A stretch of 40,877 nucleotides of DNA from Dysgonomonas sp. Marseille-P4677 (GCF_016652235.1 NZ_JAEPKU010000023.1:1-40877); one strand, 5' to 3'; shown: positions 27,092 to 37,073, counted from the stretch's first letter. Notes: generated by a model not told the origin, from the letters alone. Numbers and translations are program-made.

Positions 27092-27864
27092 ATTTGAATC
27101 AACAAGAACAATATATACTCGAACTCAAGGATGTATCGGTATCTTATACTCCGGGCAAGAATGCAGTAAACAAAGTAAATGCCAATATAAAAGAGAATAC
27201 AGTTACCGCCATTATGGGGCCCTCGGGCTGTGGTAAAAGTACATTATTACGTGCGATTAACCGCATGCATGAATTATATCCCGATATTGAAACGACAGGT
27301 GAAATACTTCTCAAAGGGAAAAATATCTTTGAAATGAACCCGATGAAAGTACGCCGGCTTGCAGGCATGGTATTCCAGCGTCCTAATCCCTTCCCTACTA
27401 TGAGCATTTATGAGAATGTTATTGCAGGATACAGGTTAAACAACATCAAATTAAGCAAATCCGAAAGAGACGAAATAGTTGAAAATAGCCTGCGCAGCGT
27501 GGCACTTTGGGATGAAGTGAAAGATTCGATGACCAAGAAAGGTACTTTTCTTTCGGGAGGACAACAACAACGTCTCTGTATTGCTCGAGCATTAGCCTTA
27601 AAGCCGGAATTACTTCTTATGGATGAGCCGACTTCGGCGCTTGATCCTATTTCGACTAACAGAGTAGAAGAATTGATTTTTGAACTGAAGAAACAATACA
27701 CAATTGTAATTGTTACGCATAATATGTCACAGGCTGCAAGGCTATCAGACAATTCTATGTTTATGTATATGGGAGAACTTGTTGAATATGGGACTACAAA
27801 ACAAATGTTTACTAAACCAAAAGATAAACGTACTGAAGATTATCTGACTGGTGTATTCAGTTAA
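27076..27864 (+). CDS. pstB: Phosphate ABC transporter ATPase PstB
   Basis: ATP-hydrolysing subunit that drives phosphate import. The 262 residues have Walker A GPSGCGKS (48-55), the PstB-specific FQRPNPFP Q-loop (100-107), the signature LSGGQQQR (159-166), and Walker B LLMDEP with Asp183-Glu184, followed by TSALDP. The switch His is in VTHNMSQ. The start overlaps pstA by 16 bp. A 51-nt gap separates it from phoU, with no terminator visible. Confidence 0.96.
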   Translation: MENTVNLNQQEQYILELKDVSVSYTPGKNAVNKVNANIKENTVTAIMGPSGCGKSTLLRAINRMHELYPDIETTGEILLKGKNIFEMNPMKVRRLAGMVFQRPNPFPTMSIYENVIAGYRLNNIKLSKSERDEIVENSLRSVALWDEVKDSMTKKGTFLSGGQQQRLCIARALALKPELLLMDEPTSALDPISTNRVEELIFELKKQYTIVIVTHNMSQAARLSDNSMFMYMGELVEYGTTKQMFTKPKDKRTEDYLTGVFS

Positions 27865-27915
27865 TATACCCATTTGAAATTAAATTTGCTAATCTGTTAA
27901 CTTACAAATATAAAA

Positions 27916-28596
27916 ATGACAACGAATATAAAAGCCAAACAACTGGAGCTTCTTCTTAACGATTTTGAACTGCTATCAAAGACTGCAATGATACAAATGC
28001 AAATAGCAACAAAATTGCTTAATGACAACACCATAGAGTCATTATATGAAGAAGCCGAATCGAACGAAATAATAATGGACAGATTGGAGATAAAAGTACG
28101 AGAAGAAGTCGTATTTACTATTTTCCGGTTCAACCCTATTGCCGCTGACCTACGCAAGATCATAACTTATCAGGATTTAACTACAAATCTGGAACGGATC
28201 GGCGATATGCTTTTGAATATTATCCATTTCCTCAAAAGAACAGATCTTGCAAATCCCCAATTTGATGGCATAAAGAAAATAATTGTAAAGATGGTACAAT
28301 ATACAAGCGAAATGCTTCGCAATGCTATTTTTTCGTTTTCGAATGAAGATGGACATATTGCTTATCAGGTAATTAAAGATGACGACAAAGTAGATGAATT
28401 ATATCACCAAATAGGTTTATCTTTACAAGAGGCTTTTGCTGATAAAAAACTCAGCAAACAGGAAATACAGAATCTGATAAATATAAATTCTATATCTCAT
28501 AATCTGGAGCGAATAGGTGATAGTGCAACAAATATTGCTGAAGCTACAATTTATTTAACTGAAGGAAAAGATATCAGGCATGGAAACAAACAATAG
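27916..28596 (+). CDS. phoU: Phosphate signalling regulator PhoU
   Basis: Cytoplasmic adaptor between the Pst transporter and the PhoR kinase; it keeps the Pho response off when phosphate is sufficient. The 226 residues form two three-helix repeats, each with the metal-binding E/D-x-x-x-D motif: LERIGDML near 92-99 and LERIGDSATNIAEA near 198-211. The length matches the family. Its 3' end overlaps phoB by 17 bp, so the adaptor and the response regulator are translationally linked. Confidence 0.95.
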   Translation: MTTNIKAKQLELLLNDFELLSKTAMIQMQIATKLLNDNTIESLYEEAESNEIIMDRLEIKVREEVVFTIFRFNPIAADLRKIITYQDLTTNLERIGDMLLNIIHFLKRTDLANPQFDGIKKIIVKMVQYTSEMLRNAIFSFSNEDGHIAYQVIKDDDKVDELYHQIGLSLQEAFADKKLSKQEIQNLININSISHNLERIGDSATNIAEATIYLTEGKDIRHGNKQ

Positions 28597-29284
28597 AAAT
28601 ATATCAATACTGATAGTAGACGACGAACCGGATATACGGGAAATCCTACAATTCAATCTACAAAATGAAGGTTATGACATCGACCTTGCTGAATCGGCAG
28701 AACAAGCAGCCCAATTATTAACTCCCGAACACCGTCTTATTTTATTAGATGTGATGATGGGTGGAATATCAGGGTTTAAATTTGCAGATCAACTTAGAAA
28801 GGAAGGCAATAACATACCTATCATTTTTCTGACAGCAAAAGATACCGAAAACGATATGTTAACAGGATTCTCGATTGGAGGAGATGACTATATAGCTAAG
28901 CCGTTTTCTATCAAAGAAGTTGTAGCTCGAGTAAGAAGCGTTCTAAAGAGAACAGATAGCCATAAAGGCAAAACAAATCATAAAAATGTATTAACAGTAA
29001 ATAATCTGGAAATAGACTTCGATACTAAAACTGTTACAATCGACAATACAATCATCGAGCTTACCAAAACAGAATTTAATATACTGGTATTACTAGTTGA
29101 AAATACAGGCCGTATTTTTTCCCGTGCCGACATTCTGGATAAAGCTTGGAAAGATGATGGGATTGTATTAGAAAGAACTGTAGATGTACATATTGCAAGG
29201 TTAAGGAAAAAGATAGGCAGCTATGGAGATTGCATCGTAAACCGAACAGGATATGGATATACATTTAACCTACAAAATAAATAA
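28580..29284 (+). CDS. phoB: Phosphate response regulator PhoB
   Basis: OmpR/PhoB-type DNA-binding response regulator, 234 residues. The receiver domain has acidic pocket Asp14-Asp15, phospho-acceptor Asp57 (LILLDVMM), Thr85, Lys107 (AKPFS). The winged-helix domain (about 130-232) carries TKTEFNILVLLVENTGRIFS and the recognition region RTVDVHIARLRKKIG, then GYGYTF. It starts inside phoU (17-bp overlap), 21 nt before phoR. The 11-bp repeats upstream of pstS and the small porin are its likely targets, giving positive feedback on its own operon. Confidence 0.95.
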   Translation: METNNRNISILIVDDEPDIREILQFNLQNEGYDIDLAESAEQAAQLLTPEHRLILLDVMMGGISGFKFADQLRKEGNNIPIIFLTAKDTENDMLTGFSIGGDDYIAKPFSIKEVVARVRSVLKRTDSHKGKTNHKNVLTVNNLEIDFDTKTVTIDNTIIELTKTEFNILVLLVENTGRIFSRADILDKAWKDDGIVLERTVDVHIARLRKKIGSYGDCIVNRTGYGYTFNLQNK

Positions 29285-29305
29285 CCAACCTAAAGGTATA
29301 TAAAG

Positions 29306-31033
29306 ATGAAAATGACATATAAGCAACGGGTCTTCGCTTACTTTCTAATCATATTTGCACTATTTACTTTGTGCATAATCATATTTGAACAGAAAGAGGA
29401 AAAAGCCCAACGTACAAAAGCTTTGGAAGAACAGTTGGACAAGTATGCTGAAATGCTACATTCGTATATAGAAGTGAACAGATTATCTGACAGCAATATT
29501 ATAAAACTCCAACACTTGGTAGCCGTACTTCCTTTAGAAATACGCATAAGTATAATCAACGAAGAAGGAAAAGTAACTTTTGACAAAGATGTCAAAGATA
29601 TAAATACATTGGACAATCACCTCGATCGTCCGGAAATACGTAATGCCCTATATCAGAATATAGGTTCAAATATACGTATGTCAGCTTCTACCAAGCATGA
29701 ATACTTATATTATGCTAAACATTACAATGGTTACTATGTACGTGTAGCTTTACCTTACACGATCAAGACCAAAAGCATGCTTAAGGCTGACAATTTCTTT
29801 ATATACATAGTTATAGGTATGTTTATCATTGTCCTGATACTTTTAAATTATGTAGCAGGACGTTTCGGCAAATCGATATCGCAACTGCAAGCATTAACAA
29901 CTAAAATAAAGGATGACAAACCCCTCTCGGAAAAGATAGAATTTCCTGACGATGAATTGGGCGAAATAGGAAAACAGCTTGTAGAAATACTGAAGCAGAA
30001 GGAACGGAGCAAACATGAAATAGAACGAGAAAGGGAAAAACTTATTCAGCATTTCCAATATTCACAAGAAGGTATTTGTATTTTCGACAAAGATTTCAAA
30101 AAGATATATGCTAATACACATTTCTTCCAATATTTCAATTTCTTGGTCGACCAGCCGGTTTTCGATCTGAAAGCTATTATAAAAGAGCAAATGTTTAGTC
30201 CTGTTATTGAATTTCTCAATAAACGAAAAGTTGAAGAGAACTATCATACGTTCCTATTAAATAAGAATGGAAAAATATTCTCTATCCAGACAATCGTATT
30301 TGAAGACGCCAGTTTCGAAATAACGATAAAAGATACTACTCGTATTGAAAAAACAAGACTCCTAAAACAGGAAATGACAAATAATATCGCTCATGAACTT
30401 AGGACTCCGGTTACAAGTCTACGTGGATATTTGGAAACACTCGATTCTCAAAAACTGGATAGTGAAAAACAAGCTCAATTTATTCATCGAGCTTATCAGC
30501 AAACTATACGGCTATCGAATCTTTTGGAAGATGTAAGCCTGATAAGTAAAATTGAAGAAGCCCCCTCTCATTTCCAATTAGAAAAAGTCAATCTGTCTCA
30601 GCTTGTAGATGAAGTAAGAATAGATCTGACAGAAAAGCTAAAAGCCAACGATATTAAACTCAATGTTTCGATAGACAGTGATCTCTCTATAAATGGCAAC
30701 TATACCCTACTCTACTCTATTTTCCGCAATTTGATGGATAATACCATCAATTACGCAGGACAACATATAGATATAAATATCAAAAACTATATGGAAGATA
30801 GTGAATACGTATATTTTAGCTTTTGCGATACGGGGAAAGGAGTGGAAGAACAATATCTAGCACGGCTATTTGAGCGCTTCTATCGTGTAAATGAAGGGCG
30901 TACACGCGACACTGGTGGCTCGGGTCTTGGTTTATCTATTGTTAAGAATGCAATTTTGCTGCATAAAGGAGAAATTCAAGTTAAAAACCGAGTTGGAGGA
31001 GGGCTGGAGTTTTTCTTCACATTGAAAAAATAG
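29306..31033 (+). CDS. phoR: Phosphate sensor histidine kinase PhoR
   Basis: Membrane sensor kinase that phosphorylates PhoB. Of 575 residues: TM1 (about 9-27), a sizeable periplasmic domain (about 28-163), TM2 (about 164-184), HAMP (about 185-237), a PAS domain (about 245-345), then HisKA with His363 in NIAHELRTPVTSLRGY, and HATPase_c with N-box Asn475/Asn479, G1 DTGKG (508-512), FERFYRV, and G2 GGSGLGLS. Unlike E. coli PhoR it has a true periplasmic domain, more like the Gram-positive layout; no ligand for that domain can be assigned. It is the last gene before a strong terminator. Confidence 0.92.
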   Translation: MKMTYKQRVFAYFLIIFALFTLCIIIFEQKEEKAQRTKALEEQLDKYAEMLHSYIEVNRLSDSNIIKLQHLVAVLPLEIRISIINEEGKVTFDKDVKDINTLDNHLDRPEIRNALYQNIGSNIRMSASTKHEYLYYAKHYNGYYVRVALPYTIKTKSMLKADNFFIYIVIGMFIIVLILLNYVAGRFGKSISQLQALTTKIKDDKPLSEKIEFPDDELGEIGKQLVEILKQKERSKHEIEREREKLIQHFQYSQEGICIFDKDFKKIYANTHFFQYFNFLVDQPVFDLKAIIKEQMFSPVIEFLNKRKVEENYHTFLLNKNGKIFSIQTIVFEDASFEITIKDTTRIEKTRLLKQEMTNNIAHELRTPVTSLRGYLETLDSQKLDSEKQAQFIHRAYQQTIRLSNLLEDVSLISKIEEAPSHFQLEKVNLSQLVDEVRIDLTEKLKANDIKLNVSIDSDLSINGNYTLLYSIFRNLMDNTINYAGQHIDINIKNYMEDSEYVYFSFCDTGKGVEEQYLARLFERFYRVNEGRTRDTGGSGLGLSIVKNAILLHKGEIQVKNRVGGGLEFFFTLKK

Positions 31034-31077
31034 AAGTATTTGTAGAAACTGATAACAACTTACATGTTATACTTGGG

Positions 31078-31105
31078 GCACGGACATATTCTGTCCGTGC
31101 TTTTT
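31078..31105 (+). terminator. Strong intrinsic terminator of the pst-pho operon
   Basis: GCACGGACA (31078-31086) pairs perfectly with TGTCCGTGC (31092-31100) around a 5-nt loop, followed by TTTTT. It is 45 nt after the phoR stop. Confidence 0.92.
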
Positions 31106-31168
31106 ATATACTTCCACTTATAATAATATATTTATATTAATCGTCTTGCTCATTTTTCATATCGTCAT

Positions 31169-31201
31169 ATTGGTACATTCATTTTAAATATTATAACTTT
31201 G
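31169..31201 (+). promoter_or_regulatory. Promoter of the YidE/AspT-type transporter gene
   Basis: ATTG (31169-31172), 21 nt, TAACTTTG (31194-31201): a perfect -7 and a one-mismatch -33. Transcription would start near 31207, about 26 nt before ATG 31233. Confidence 0.6.
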
Positions 31202-31232
31202 CCGTCGCATTTCAAATTTGTTATGTGATTTC

Positions 31233-32909
31233 ATGGATTGGTTAACAAACGCCATTTTCGAACCGTCATCGGTTCAGTCAATTATAATCATTTCAGTTGT
31301 TTCAGCCATCGGTTTACAACTAGGCAAACTGAAAATACTCAACATCTCGCTGGGCATTACCTTTGTTTTCTTTGTAGGTATTATTTTAGGTCATTTCAAT
31401 CTTGATCTGAATAAAGATATGCTCAATTTTGCTCAAAACTTTGGGCTTATTATGTTTGTTTATGCACTTGGATTGCAGGTTGGACCAGGCTTTTTCTCTT
31501 CTCTGCGAAAAGGTGGATTACAACTTAATATGCTAGCTCTCGGAGTAGTATTTATAGGACTTTTCCTTGCTCTTATATTCAGTATTATAAGCAGGATCTC
31601 TTTACCCAATATGGTGGGTATACTTTGTGGTGCTACAACTAATACTCCTGCTTTGGGAGCGGCGCAACAAGCCCTAAAACAAATAACAAACGGTGATATG
31701 AAAGCTATTGCCGATATGGCTTTGGCCACAGCTATTACCTACCCACTGGGAGTAGTAGGGGTTATCCTTGCTATCATTGTTCTGCGTAAATTTCTTGTTC
31801 CCAAAGAAGCTTATAATACTCCGGGAGAAAAGAAGGATCATGATACTTATGTTGGCGAGTTTTGTATCATAAACCCGGCGATTGAAGGTAAAAGTATCCG
31901 TGAGATAATGAAATTATCACCAAAGCGATTCGTTATCTCTCGTATATGGCGCGATGGTAAAGTTACGATTCCAACATCTGAGAGCATATTACAACATGGC
32001 GACCACTTGCTGATCATCTCCATCAAATCGGATGTAGAACATATCAAGGTATTGTTTGGTGAACAGGAGAATGTCGACTGGAACAAAGAAGACATAGATT
32101 GGAATCATATAGACAATAGTCAATTAGTATCTCGCCGCATAATTGTTACCCGTAGTAAAGTAAATGGAGTGAAACTTGGTGTACTGCGTTTAAGAAATAA
32201 TTATGGAATCAATATCACACGTATAAACCGTGCCGGTATAGACTTATTACCTTCACCAGACTTATCTTTACAAATTGGAGACAAATTGACTGTAGTGGGT
32301 GAAAAGTTATCAATAGACAATGTTGCCAAAATACTTGGAGATGAAGAAAAGCGCCTCATTAGGCCAAATTTGATTGCAATCTTTTCCGGTATTGCTTTCG
32401 GGCTAATACTGGGAGCACTACCTCTCCCTTTCCCTGGTATGAGCTTTCCTGTAAAACTTGGTATAGCGGGAGGTCCTATTATTGTAGGAATACTAATGGG
32501 AGCATTTGGACCTCGCTTCCGCTTCTCAACATATACAACTCAGAGTGCAAACCTATTAATGCGTCAGTTTGGACTAACGGTATATCTCGCTTGTCTGGGT
32601 ATCAGTGCTGGTGAACACTTTTTTGAAACTGTTTTTCAGACGGAGGGTCTTATATGGGTAGGCTTCGGATTTGTGCTTACAATAGTTCCTGTCATTATTG
32701 TTGCTTTTATTGCCATGAAAATGCTTAAGATCAGTTATGCAAAAAGTGTAGGTATGTTATGCGGAAGCATGGCTAACCCAATGGCACTTAACTATGTAAA
32801 CTCAACAATAGACGACGATGAACCTTCAGTAGCTTATGCCACTGTCTATCCTGTATCTATGTTTGCGAGAATCATATTTACACAACTATTACTAATGCTA
32901 TTTTATTAA
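31233..32909 (+). CDS. YidE/AspT-family membrane transporter
   Basis: Inner-membrane protein of the aspartate:alanine exchanger family, like E. coli YidE/YbjL; the substrate is unknown. The frame opens at a TTG (31218), but ATG 31233 (MDWLTNAIFEP) is the natural start, giving 558 residues. Two membrane halves of five helices each flank two RCK-C/TrkA-C domains (about 208-275 and 295-365; EGKSIREIMK, LQIGDKLTVVGE). The duplicated signature is visible as CGATTNTPALGAA in the first half and CGSMANPMALNYV in the second. It sits downstream of phoR, but a strong terminator and its own promoter separate it from the pho operon. Confidence 0.9.
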   Translation: MDWLTNAIFEPSSVQSIIIISVVSAIGLQLGKLKILNISLGITFVFFVGIILGHFNLDLNKDMLNFAQNFGLIMFVYALGLQVGPGFFSSLRKGGLQLNMLALGVVFIGLFLALIFSIISRISLPNMVGILCGATTNTPALGAAQQALKQITNGDMKAIADMALATAITYPLGVVGVILAIIVLRKFLVPKEAYNTPGEKKDHDTYVGEFCIINPAIEGKSIREIMKLSPKRFVISRIWRDGKVTIPTSESILQHGDHLLIISIKSDVEHIKVLFGEQENVDWNKEDIDWNHIDNSQLVSRRIIVTRSKVNGVKLGVLRLRNNYGINITRINRAGIDLLPSPDLSLQIGDKLTVVGEKLSIDNVAKILGDEEKRLIRPNLIAIFSGIAFGLILGALPLPFPGMSFPVKLGIAGGPIIVGILMGAFGPRFRFSTYTTQSANLLMRQFGLTVYLACLGISAGEHFFETVFQTEGLIWVGFGFVLTIVPVIIVAFIAMKMLKISYAKSVGMLCGSMANPMALNYVNSTIDDDEPSVAYATVYPVSMFARIIFTQLLLMLFY

Positions 32910-32915
32910 AAGAAT

Positions 32916-32968
32916 TTGAACGAAGTGAAGCTTTATTCGAAGCTGATATTATCCTCCACTCCGTTCAA
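32916..32968. other. Hairpin between convergent genes
   Basis: TTGAACGaAGTG (32916-32927) pairs, with one mismatch, to CACTcCGTTCAA (32957-32968), and an inner stem AGCTT/AAGCT lies inside. There is no U-tract on either strand, so it is not a standard terminator. It may act as an RNA end-protecting or termination structure between the transporter and oxidoreductase genes. Confidence 0.35.
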
Positions 32969-32983
32969 TAGAAGTAATTCTTA

Positions 32984-34294
32984 TTATACATTAGGCAAAG
33001 TCCAAGGTGAACGATATTCTTTTATCAAATATTTATCTGCTTCAGCATCATTAAAGCTTCGACCATCCCAAGATAACTTCTTACCTGTTCGATAAGCTAT
33101 ATTTCCCAACTGCGAGAATTTTGCTATATGCGCGCCTATCTCAATACTAGCATTACAATTTCTATTCCTTGATTTTATACATTCCAAATGATTCTTCACA
33201 TGCAGGTTCAAACCGCCTATACCATACTGTTTCTTTAAAGGAACTGCATCCATACGAGCCTTACCGTTTACACGTTCAGGTATAACTTCCCAACCACCAC
33301 GATCCAGTACTAATGTTCCATTTTCACCAACAAATCCCAATCCGTGATTACGGCCATATGCACCATCATCTATTCCGATAGCATGATCCCACATTACAGT
33401 AAAGTCATTAAAGGTATAGATTGTTTGCAATAAATCAGGAGTTTCACAGGCATCATCCGGATAGCCGAATTTTCCACCCGAAGCCATAATCGAATTCGGT
33501 GCTGTTACGTTCATTCCATACAAGGCATAATCTAATAGATGCACACCCCAGTCTGTCATCAAACCTCCCGCATAATCCCAAAACCAGCGAAATGTAAAGT
33601 GAAAGCGATTTCTATTGAACGGCCTTTGGGGTGCAGGCCCTAACCACATATCATAATCTACCCCGGCAGGCACAGGTTCATTAGCTAATACAGGAATAGA
33701 TGGACACCAACCCTGATATGAGAAAACCCGTACAGTACGAATTTTTCCTAATTGTCCACTATGTACAAAATTTATTGCATCCTGCCAATGTGGATCGCTA
33801 CGCTGCCATTGTCCTACCTGAACCACTCTATTATATTTTTCGGCAGCACGTACCATGATATTACATTCTTCGATACTGTTACCTAACGGCTTTTCACAAT
33901 AAACGTCCTTTCCTGCTTCACAAGCGGCAACCATTTGTAAACAATGCCAATGATCGGGCGTTCCGACAATAACAACATCGATATCTTTATTATCAATCAG
34001 CCTTCTCCAATCCTTATAAAGGTTTTTAACTTTTTTCCCTGTAATCTTTTCAGTATCAGCAGCTCTTTCGTTAAGTACTCCCTCATCAATATCACAGAGA
34101 GCAACACACTCTACTTCGGGATTACGAAGGAAAGCTTTAAGGTTTTCAAATCCCATTCCTTTACAGCCAATGAGGCCTACATTGATTTTATCATTAGCAC
34201 TAACCGAATTTCCGGCTCTCATAAAAAATGGACTTACAACTAGTCCTGTACCCAACAAAGCTGCTTGTCGGATGAAGTCTCTTCGTGTTGTCAT
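32984..34294 (-). CDS. Tat-exported Gfo/Idh/MocA-family oxidoreductase
   Basis: NAD(P)-binding protein of the Gfo/Idh/MocA family, exported folded through Tat; in Bacteroidota such proteins act on sugars, and some (GH109) are NAD-using glycosidases. ATG at 34294 is preferred over the upstream TTG (34303) because it gives a compact Tat signal, MTTRRDFIRQAALLGTG, with the twin Arg at 4-5. In the 436-residue protein, the Rossmann turn is GLIGCKGMG (about 40-48), the family's catalytic-side motif is CEKPLGN (Glu134-Lys135-Pro136), and PDHWH precedes it. It is a single gene without an obvious pathway neighbour; the substrate is not assignable. Confidence 0.85.
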   Translation of the reverse strand: MTTRRDFIRQAALLGTGLVVSPFFMRAGNSVSANDKINVGLIGCKGMGFENLKAFLRNPEVECVALCDIDEGVLNERAADTEKITGKKVKNLYKDWRRLIDNKDIDVVIVGTPDHWHCLQMVAACEAGKDVYCEKPLGNSIEECNIMVRAAEKYNRVVQVGQWQRSDPHWQDAINFVHSGQLGKIRTVRVFSYQGWCPSIPVLANEPVPAGVDYDMWLGPAPQRPFNRNRFHFTFRWFWDYAGGLMTDWGVHLLDYALYGMNVTAPNSIMASGGKFGYPDDACETPDLLQTIYTFNDFTVMWDHAIGIDDGAYGRNHGLGFVGENGTLVLDRGGWEVIPERVNGKARMDAVPLKKQYGIGGLNLHVKNHLECIKSRNRNCNASIEIGAHIAKFSQLGNIAYRTGKKLSWDGRSFNDAEADKYLIKEYRSPWTLPNV

Positions 34295-34491
34295 TTTGGG
34301 CAAAATATTAGTTAAAAGTTAATTTGATACTAATATAGGGCTTTAAATTAACAATACCTCATTTAAAAGAAAAAATAAGTGAATGATTTACACTAATTAC
34401 AGAGATTCTGCATTATATTAAATTGGCTTTATCTCTATCTAAGATAAAATTAAAAGGAACAAATAGTGGAAAGATAGAAATCGTAAAAACG

Positions 34492-34510
34492 TGTCACTTT
34501 TGTCACTTTT
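34492..34510. repeat. Tandem 9-bp repeat TGTCACTTT
   Basis: TGTCACTTT occurs twice head-to-tail (34492-34500, 34501-34509), with one further T. It lies in the 303-nt gap (34295-34597) between the aminotransferase terminator and the oxidoreductase start. Nothing else in that gap beyond the terminator is supportable. Confidence 0.5.
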
Positions 34511-34542
34511 TAGTTAAAATAGGTCTTTGACATATTAGCAAT

Positions 34543-34569
34543 AAAAAAGGCATTCCTTACGAAATGCCT
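34543..34569 (-). terminator. Intrinsic terminator of the lptF/G-ribBA-aspC operon
   Basis: On the minus strand AGGCATT (34569-34563) pairs with AATGCCT (34554-34548) around an 8-nt loop and is followed by a T run (34548-34543). It is 29 nt after the aminotransferase stop. Confidence 0.8.
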
Positions 34570-34597
34570 CTATAATATAATAAATTAAAACTTAAGT

Positions 34598-35791
34598 CTA
34601 TTTCAGTTTAGCCAAAGTTTCTTTTACCCTTTTCATTGCTTCAATAATATTTTCATCAGAAGTAGCATAAGAGAAACGAATATAGTCCGGAGCTTCAAAC
34701 GCAAGACCTCCAACTGATGCAACATGTCCCTCTTCGAGTAAAAACATAGCTAAATCAGCAGATGTATTTATCACTTTATCATTGTATGACTTACCGAAGT
34801 AATAACTACATTCAGGGAACAAATAAAAAGCACCTTCCGGTTTATTTACTTTAAACCCCTCTATCTCAGAAGCTAATTTCACAATCAAATCACGACGACG
34901 AGCGAATGCCTTACACATATCGGCCACACATTGTTGACTTCCTGTATAAGCAGCTTCTGCAGCTTTCTGTGCAATAGAAGATGGTCCTGAAGTATATTGC
35001 CCCTGCAATTTATTACAAGCCGATGCAATCCATTGTGGCGCGGCCATCCAGCCCAAACGCCAACCAGTCATAGCATAAGCTTTAGAAACCCCGTTGATAA
35101 TAACAACACGTTCTCTAACATTTTCAAATTGAGCGATACTTTCATGTTTTCCCACATAATTTATATGCTCGTATATCTCATCTGAAATAATAATTATATT
35201 CGGATGCTTAGCTAATACATTAGCCAATGCCTCTAACTCGTTTTTTGAATAAATACTTCCTGTTGGATTTGAAGGAGAACAAAGAATAATTGCTTTTGTT
35301 TTAGGTGTGATAGCAGCCTCCAATTGCGCCGCATCAATCTTAAAGTCTTGTTCTATTCCTGTATGTATAACAATGCTCTTACCTTCCGCTAGCTTTACCA
35401 TTTCGATGTAACTTACCCAACATGGAGCAGGAATAATTACTTCATCTCCTACATTTACTACACTTAGAACAGCATTACATACAGCTTGCTTCGCGCCATT
35501 AGAACAAATAATTTGCTCAGGTTTGAAGTTTAAGCCATTCTCTGTTTTTAGCTTTTCACAAATAGCCTGACGCAAAGGTAAATAACCCGGAACAGGCGAA
35601 TAGAAAGAGAAGTTATCATCGATAGCCTTCTTTGCAGCCATTTTCACATGATCAGGCGTATTAAAATCCGGTTCTCCCACACTGAGGTTAATCACATTGA
35701 TACCTTGTGCTTTCAATTCATTACTTTTTTGAGACATAGCTAACGTCTCTGATATTGCGAGACTGGCTATACGTTCAGATACTTGTGACAT
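34598..35791 (-). CDS. Pyridoxal-phosphate aspartate aminotransferase (class I)
   Basis: Cytoplasmic fold-type I aminotransferase, most likely aspartate/glutamate (AspB-like, class Ib). The 397 residues carry all cofactor contacts: Asn175 in SPSNPTGS, Asp204 and Tyr207 in ISDEIYEH, Schiff-base Lys237 in GVSKAYAMTGW, Arg245, and the YSPVPGYLPLRQAI segment (64-77) typical of the group. The C-terminal Arg in YIRFSYA binds the substrate carboxylate. It lies 44 nt after ribBA and ends the operon at a clear terminator. Substrate range within the family cannot be fixed from motifs. Confidence 0.9.
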   Translation of the reverse strand: MSQVSERIASLAISETLAMSQKSNELKAQGINVINLSVGEPDFNTPDHVKMAAKKAIDDNFSFYSPVPGYLPLRQAICEKLKTENGLNFKPEQIICSNGAKQAVCNAVLSVVNVGDEVIIPAPCWVSYIEMVKLAEGKSIVIHTGIEQDFKIDAAQLEAAITPKTKAIILCSPSNPTGSIYSKNELEALANVLAKHPNIIIISDEIYEHINYVGKHESIAQFENVRERVVIINGVSKAYAMTGWRLGWMAAPQWIASACNKLQGQYTSGPSSIAQKAAEAAYTGSQQCVADMCKAFARRRDLIVKLASEIEGFKVNKPEGAFYLFPECSYYFGKSYNDKVINTSADLAMFLLEEGHVASVGGLAFEAPDYIRFSYATSDENIIEAMKRVKETLAKLK

Positions 35792-35835
35792 TTACTATAA
35801 AATTTGATGCTATATACTATTTAATTTCAATATTC

Positions 35836-37053
35836 TTAATCTACATTATGTAAATCGTGCCCCATACGCTCTTTCTTTGTATGCATATAGAAAGCATTGT
35901 ATTTATTAGGAGCAATTTCGATGGGAACATTACCTACAACAGTAAGCCCGAATGATTCCAATCCTTTTCTTTTTACCGGATTATTAGTTAACAGGCGCAT
36001 TTTAGTTACACTCAATTCTCGAAGGATTGCTGCCCCTACCCCATAATCGCGTTCATCGGCCCGATATCCTAAATGCAAATTAGCATCTACAGTATCATAA
36101 CCTTCTTCCTGCAACTTATAAGCCTCCATCTTTGCCATCAATCCAATACCTCTCCCTTCTTGGTTGAGATAGACTATGACACCTTTACCTTCTTTCTCAA
36201 TCATTTGCATAGACTTATGCAACTGTTCGCCGCATTCACAACGCATAGACCCGAATATATCACCTGTAATACAAGAAGAATGTACACGAACCAAAATAGG
36301 CTCATCTATATCCCATGTACCTTTTATCAGAGCCACATGTTCTAACCCTGTAGATTTTTGTTTAAATGGAATTAATCGAAAACCGCCATATTCAGTAGGC
36401 ATATTCACCTCAGCACCTCTTTCTATCAACGATTCTCTCTCCAATCTGTACTTGATTAGGTCAGCAACAGAGATAAGTTTCATACCATGCTCATCAGCCA
36501 TTCTTCTTAATTCCGGCAAACGAGCCATTTCTCCATCTTCCCTTTTTATCTCAATAAGTACTCCTGCCGGATATAAACCAGCTAAACGCGCCAAATCAAC
36601 AGCGGCTTCCGTATGTCCTACACGACTCAAGACCCCTTTATCCTTTGCTCTCAGCGGGAATATATGTCCCGGGCGTCCAAAGTCTTCGGACTTTGTGTCT
36701 TTACGAGTCAAAGCTAATATAGTTTGTGCTCTATCATATGCTGAAATACCGGTGGTTACTCCGTTCTTAAGTAAATCTATAGAAACTGTAAATGGTGTGG
36801 CATGGGTTGCTGTATTGTGAGTTACCATCATTGGCAGATCAAGTTCTTCGCATCTTTCAGCTGTAATAGGGGTACAAATCAATCCCCTCGCATGCGTTTC
36901 CATAAAATTAACTTTCTCGGGGGTAATAGCTTCAGCTGCAATAATAAGATCACCTTCATTCTCGCGGTCTTCATCATCGACTACAATAACAAAATTACCT
37001 TTTCTTATTTCGTCTATAGCTTCTTCTACCGTATCTAGTTTTATATTATCCAT
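35836..37053 (-). CDS. ribBA: Bifunctional riboflavin enzyme RibBA
   Basis: Fusion of 3,4-dihydroxy-2-butanone-4-phosphate synthase (RibB, about 1-200) and GTP cyclohydrolase II (RibA, about 205-400), the two entry reactions of riboflavin synthesis. RibB: the acidic loop [13 protein letters not shown] (24-36) and [14 protein letters not shown] (146-159). RibA: zinc cysteines Cys261, Cys272, Cys274 ([16 protein letters not shown]) with the E. coli spacing, then NQEGRGIGL (297-305) and RADERDYG. Both halves look active. It starts 20 nt after the lptF/G-type gene; that gap is too short for an FMN riboswitch, so flavin feedback at this site is unlikely. Confidence 0.96.
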   Translation of the reverse strand: MDNIKLDTVEEAIDEIRKGNFVIVVDDEDRENEGDLIIAAEAITPEKVNFMETHARGLICTPITAERCEELDLPMMVTHNTATHATPFTVSIDLLKNGVTTGISAYDRAQTILALTRKDTKSEDFGRPGHIFPLRAKDKGVLSRVGHTEAAVDLARLAGLYPAGVLIEIKREDGEMARLPELRRMADEHGMKLISVADLIKYRLERESLIERGAEVNMPTEYGGFRLIPFKQKSTGLEHVALIKGTWDIDEPILVRVHSSCITGDIFGSMRCECGEQLHKSMQMIEKEGKGVIVYLNQEGRGIGLMAKMEAYKLQEEGYDTVDANLHLGYRADERDYGVGAAILRELSVTKMRLLTNNPVKRKGLESFGLTVVGNVPIEIAPNKYNAFYMHTKKERMGHDLHNVD

Positions 37054-37073
37054 AATTATATGATATCTATCTT

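Noticed and set aside
34295-34303. TTG start for the oxidoreductase
   Set aside because: ATG at 34294 gives a standard Tat signal beginning MTTRRDF; the upstream residues add nothing.
36176-36820. 214-residue open frame antisense to ribBA
   Set aside because: Lies wholly within a well-conserved gene; rich in Ser and Pro, with no motif, so it is a shadow frame.
37054-37073. FMN riboswitch upstream of ribBA
   Set aside because: Only 20 nt separate ribBA from the preceding gene; there is no room for the aptamer.
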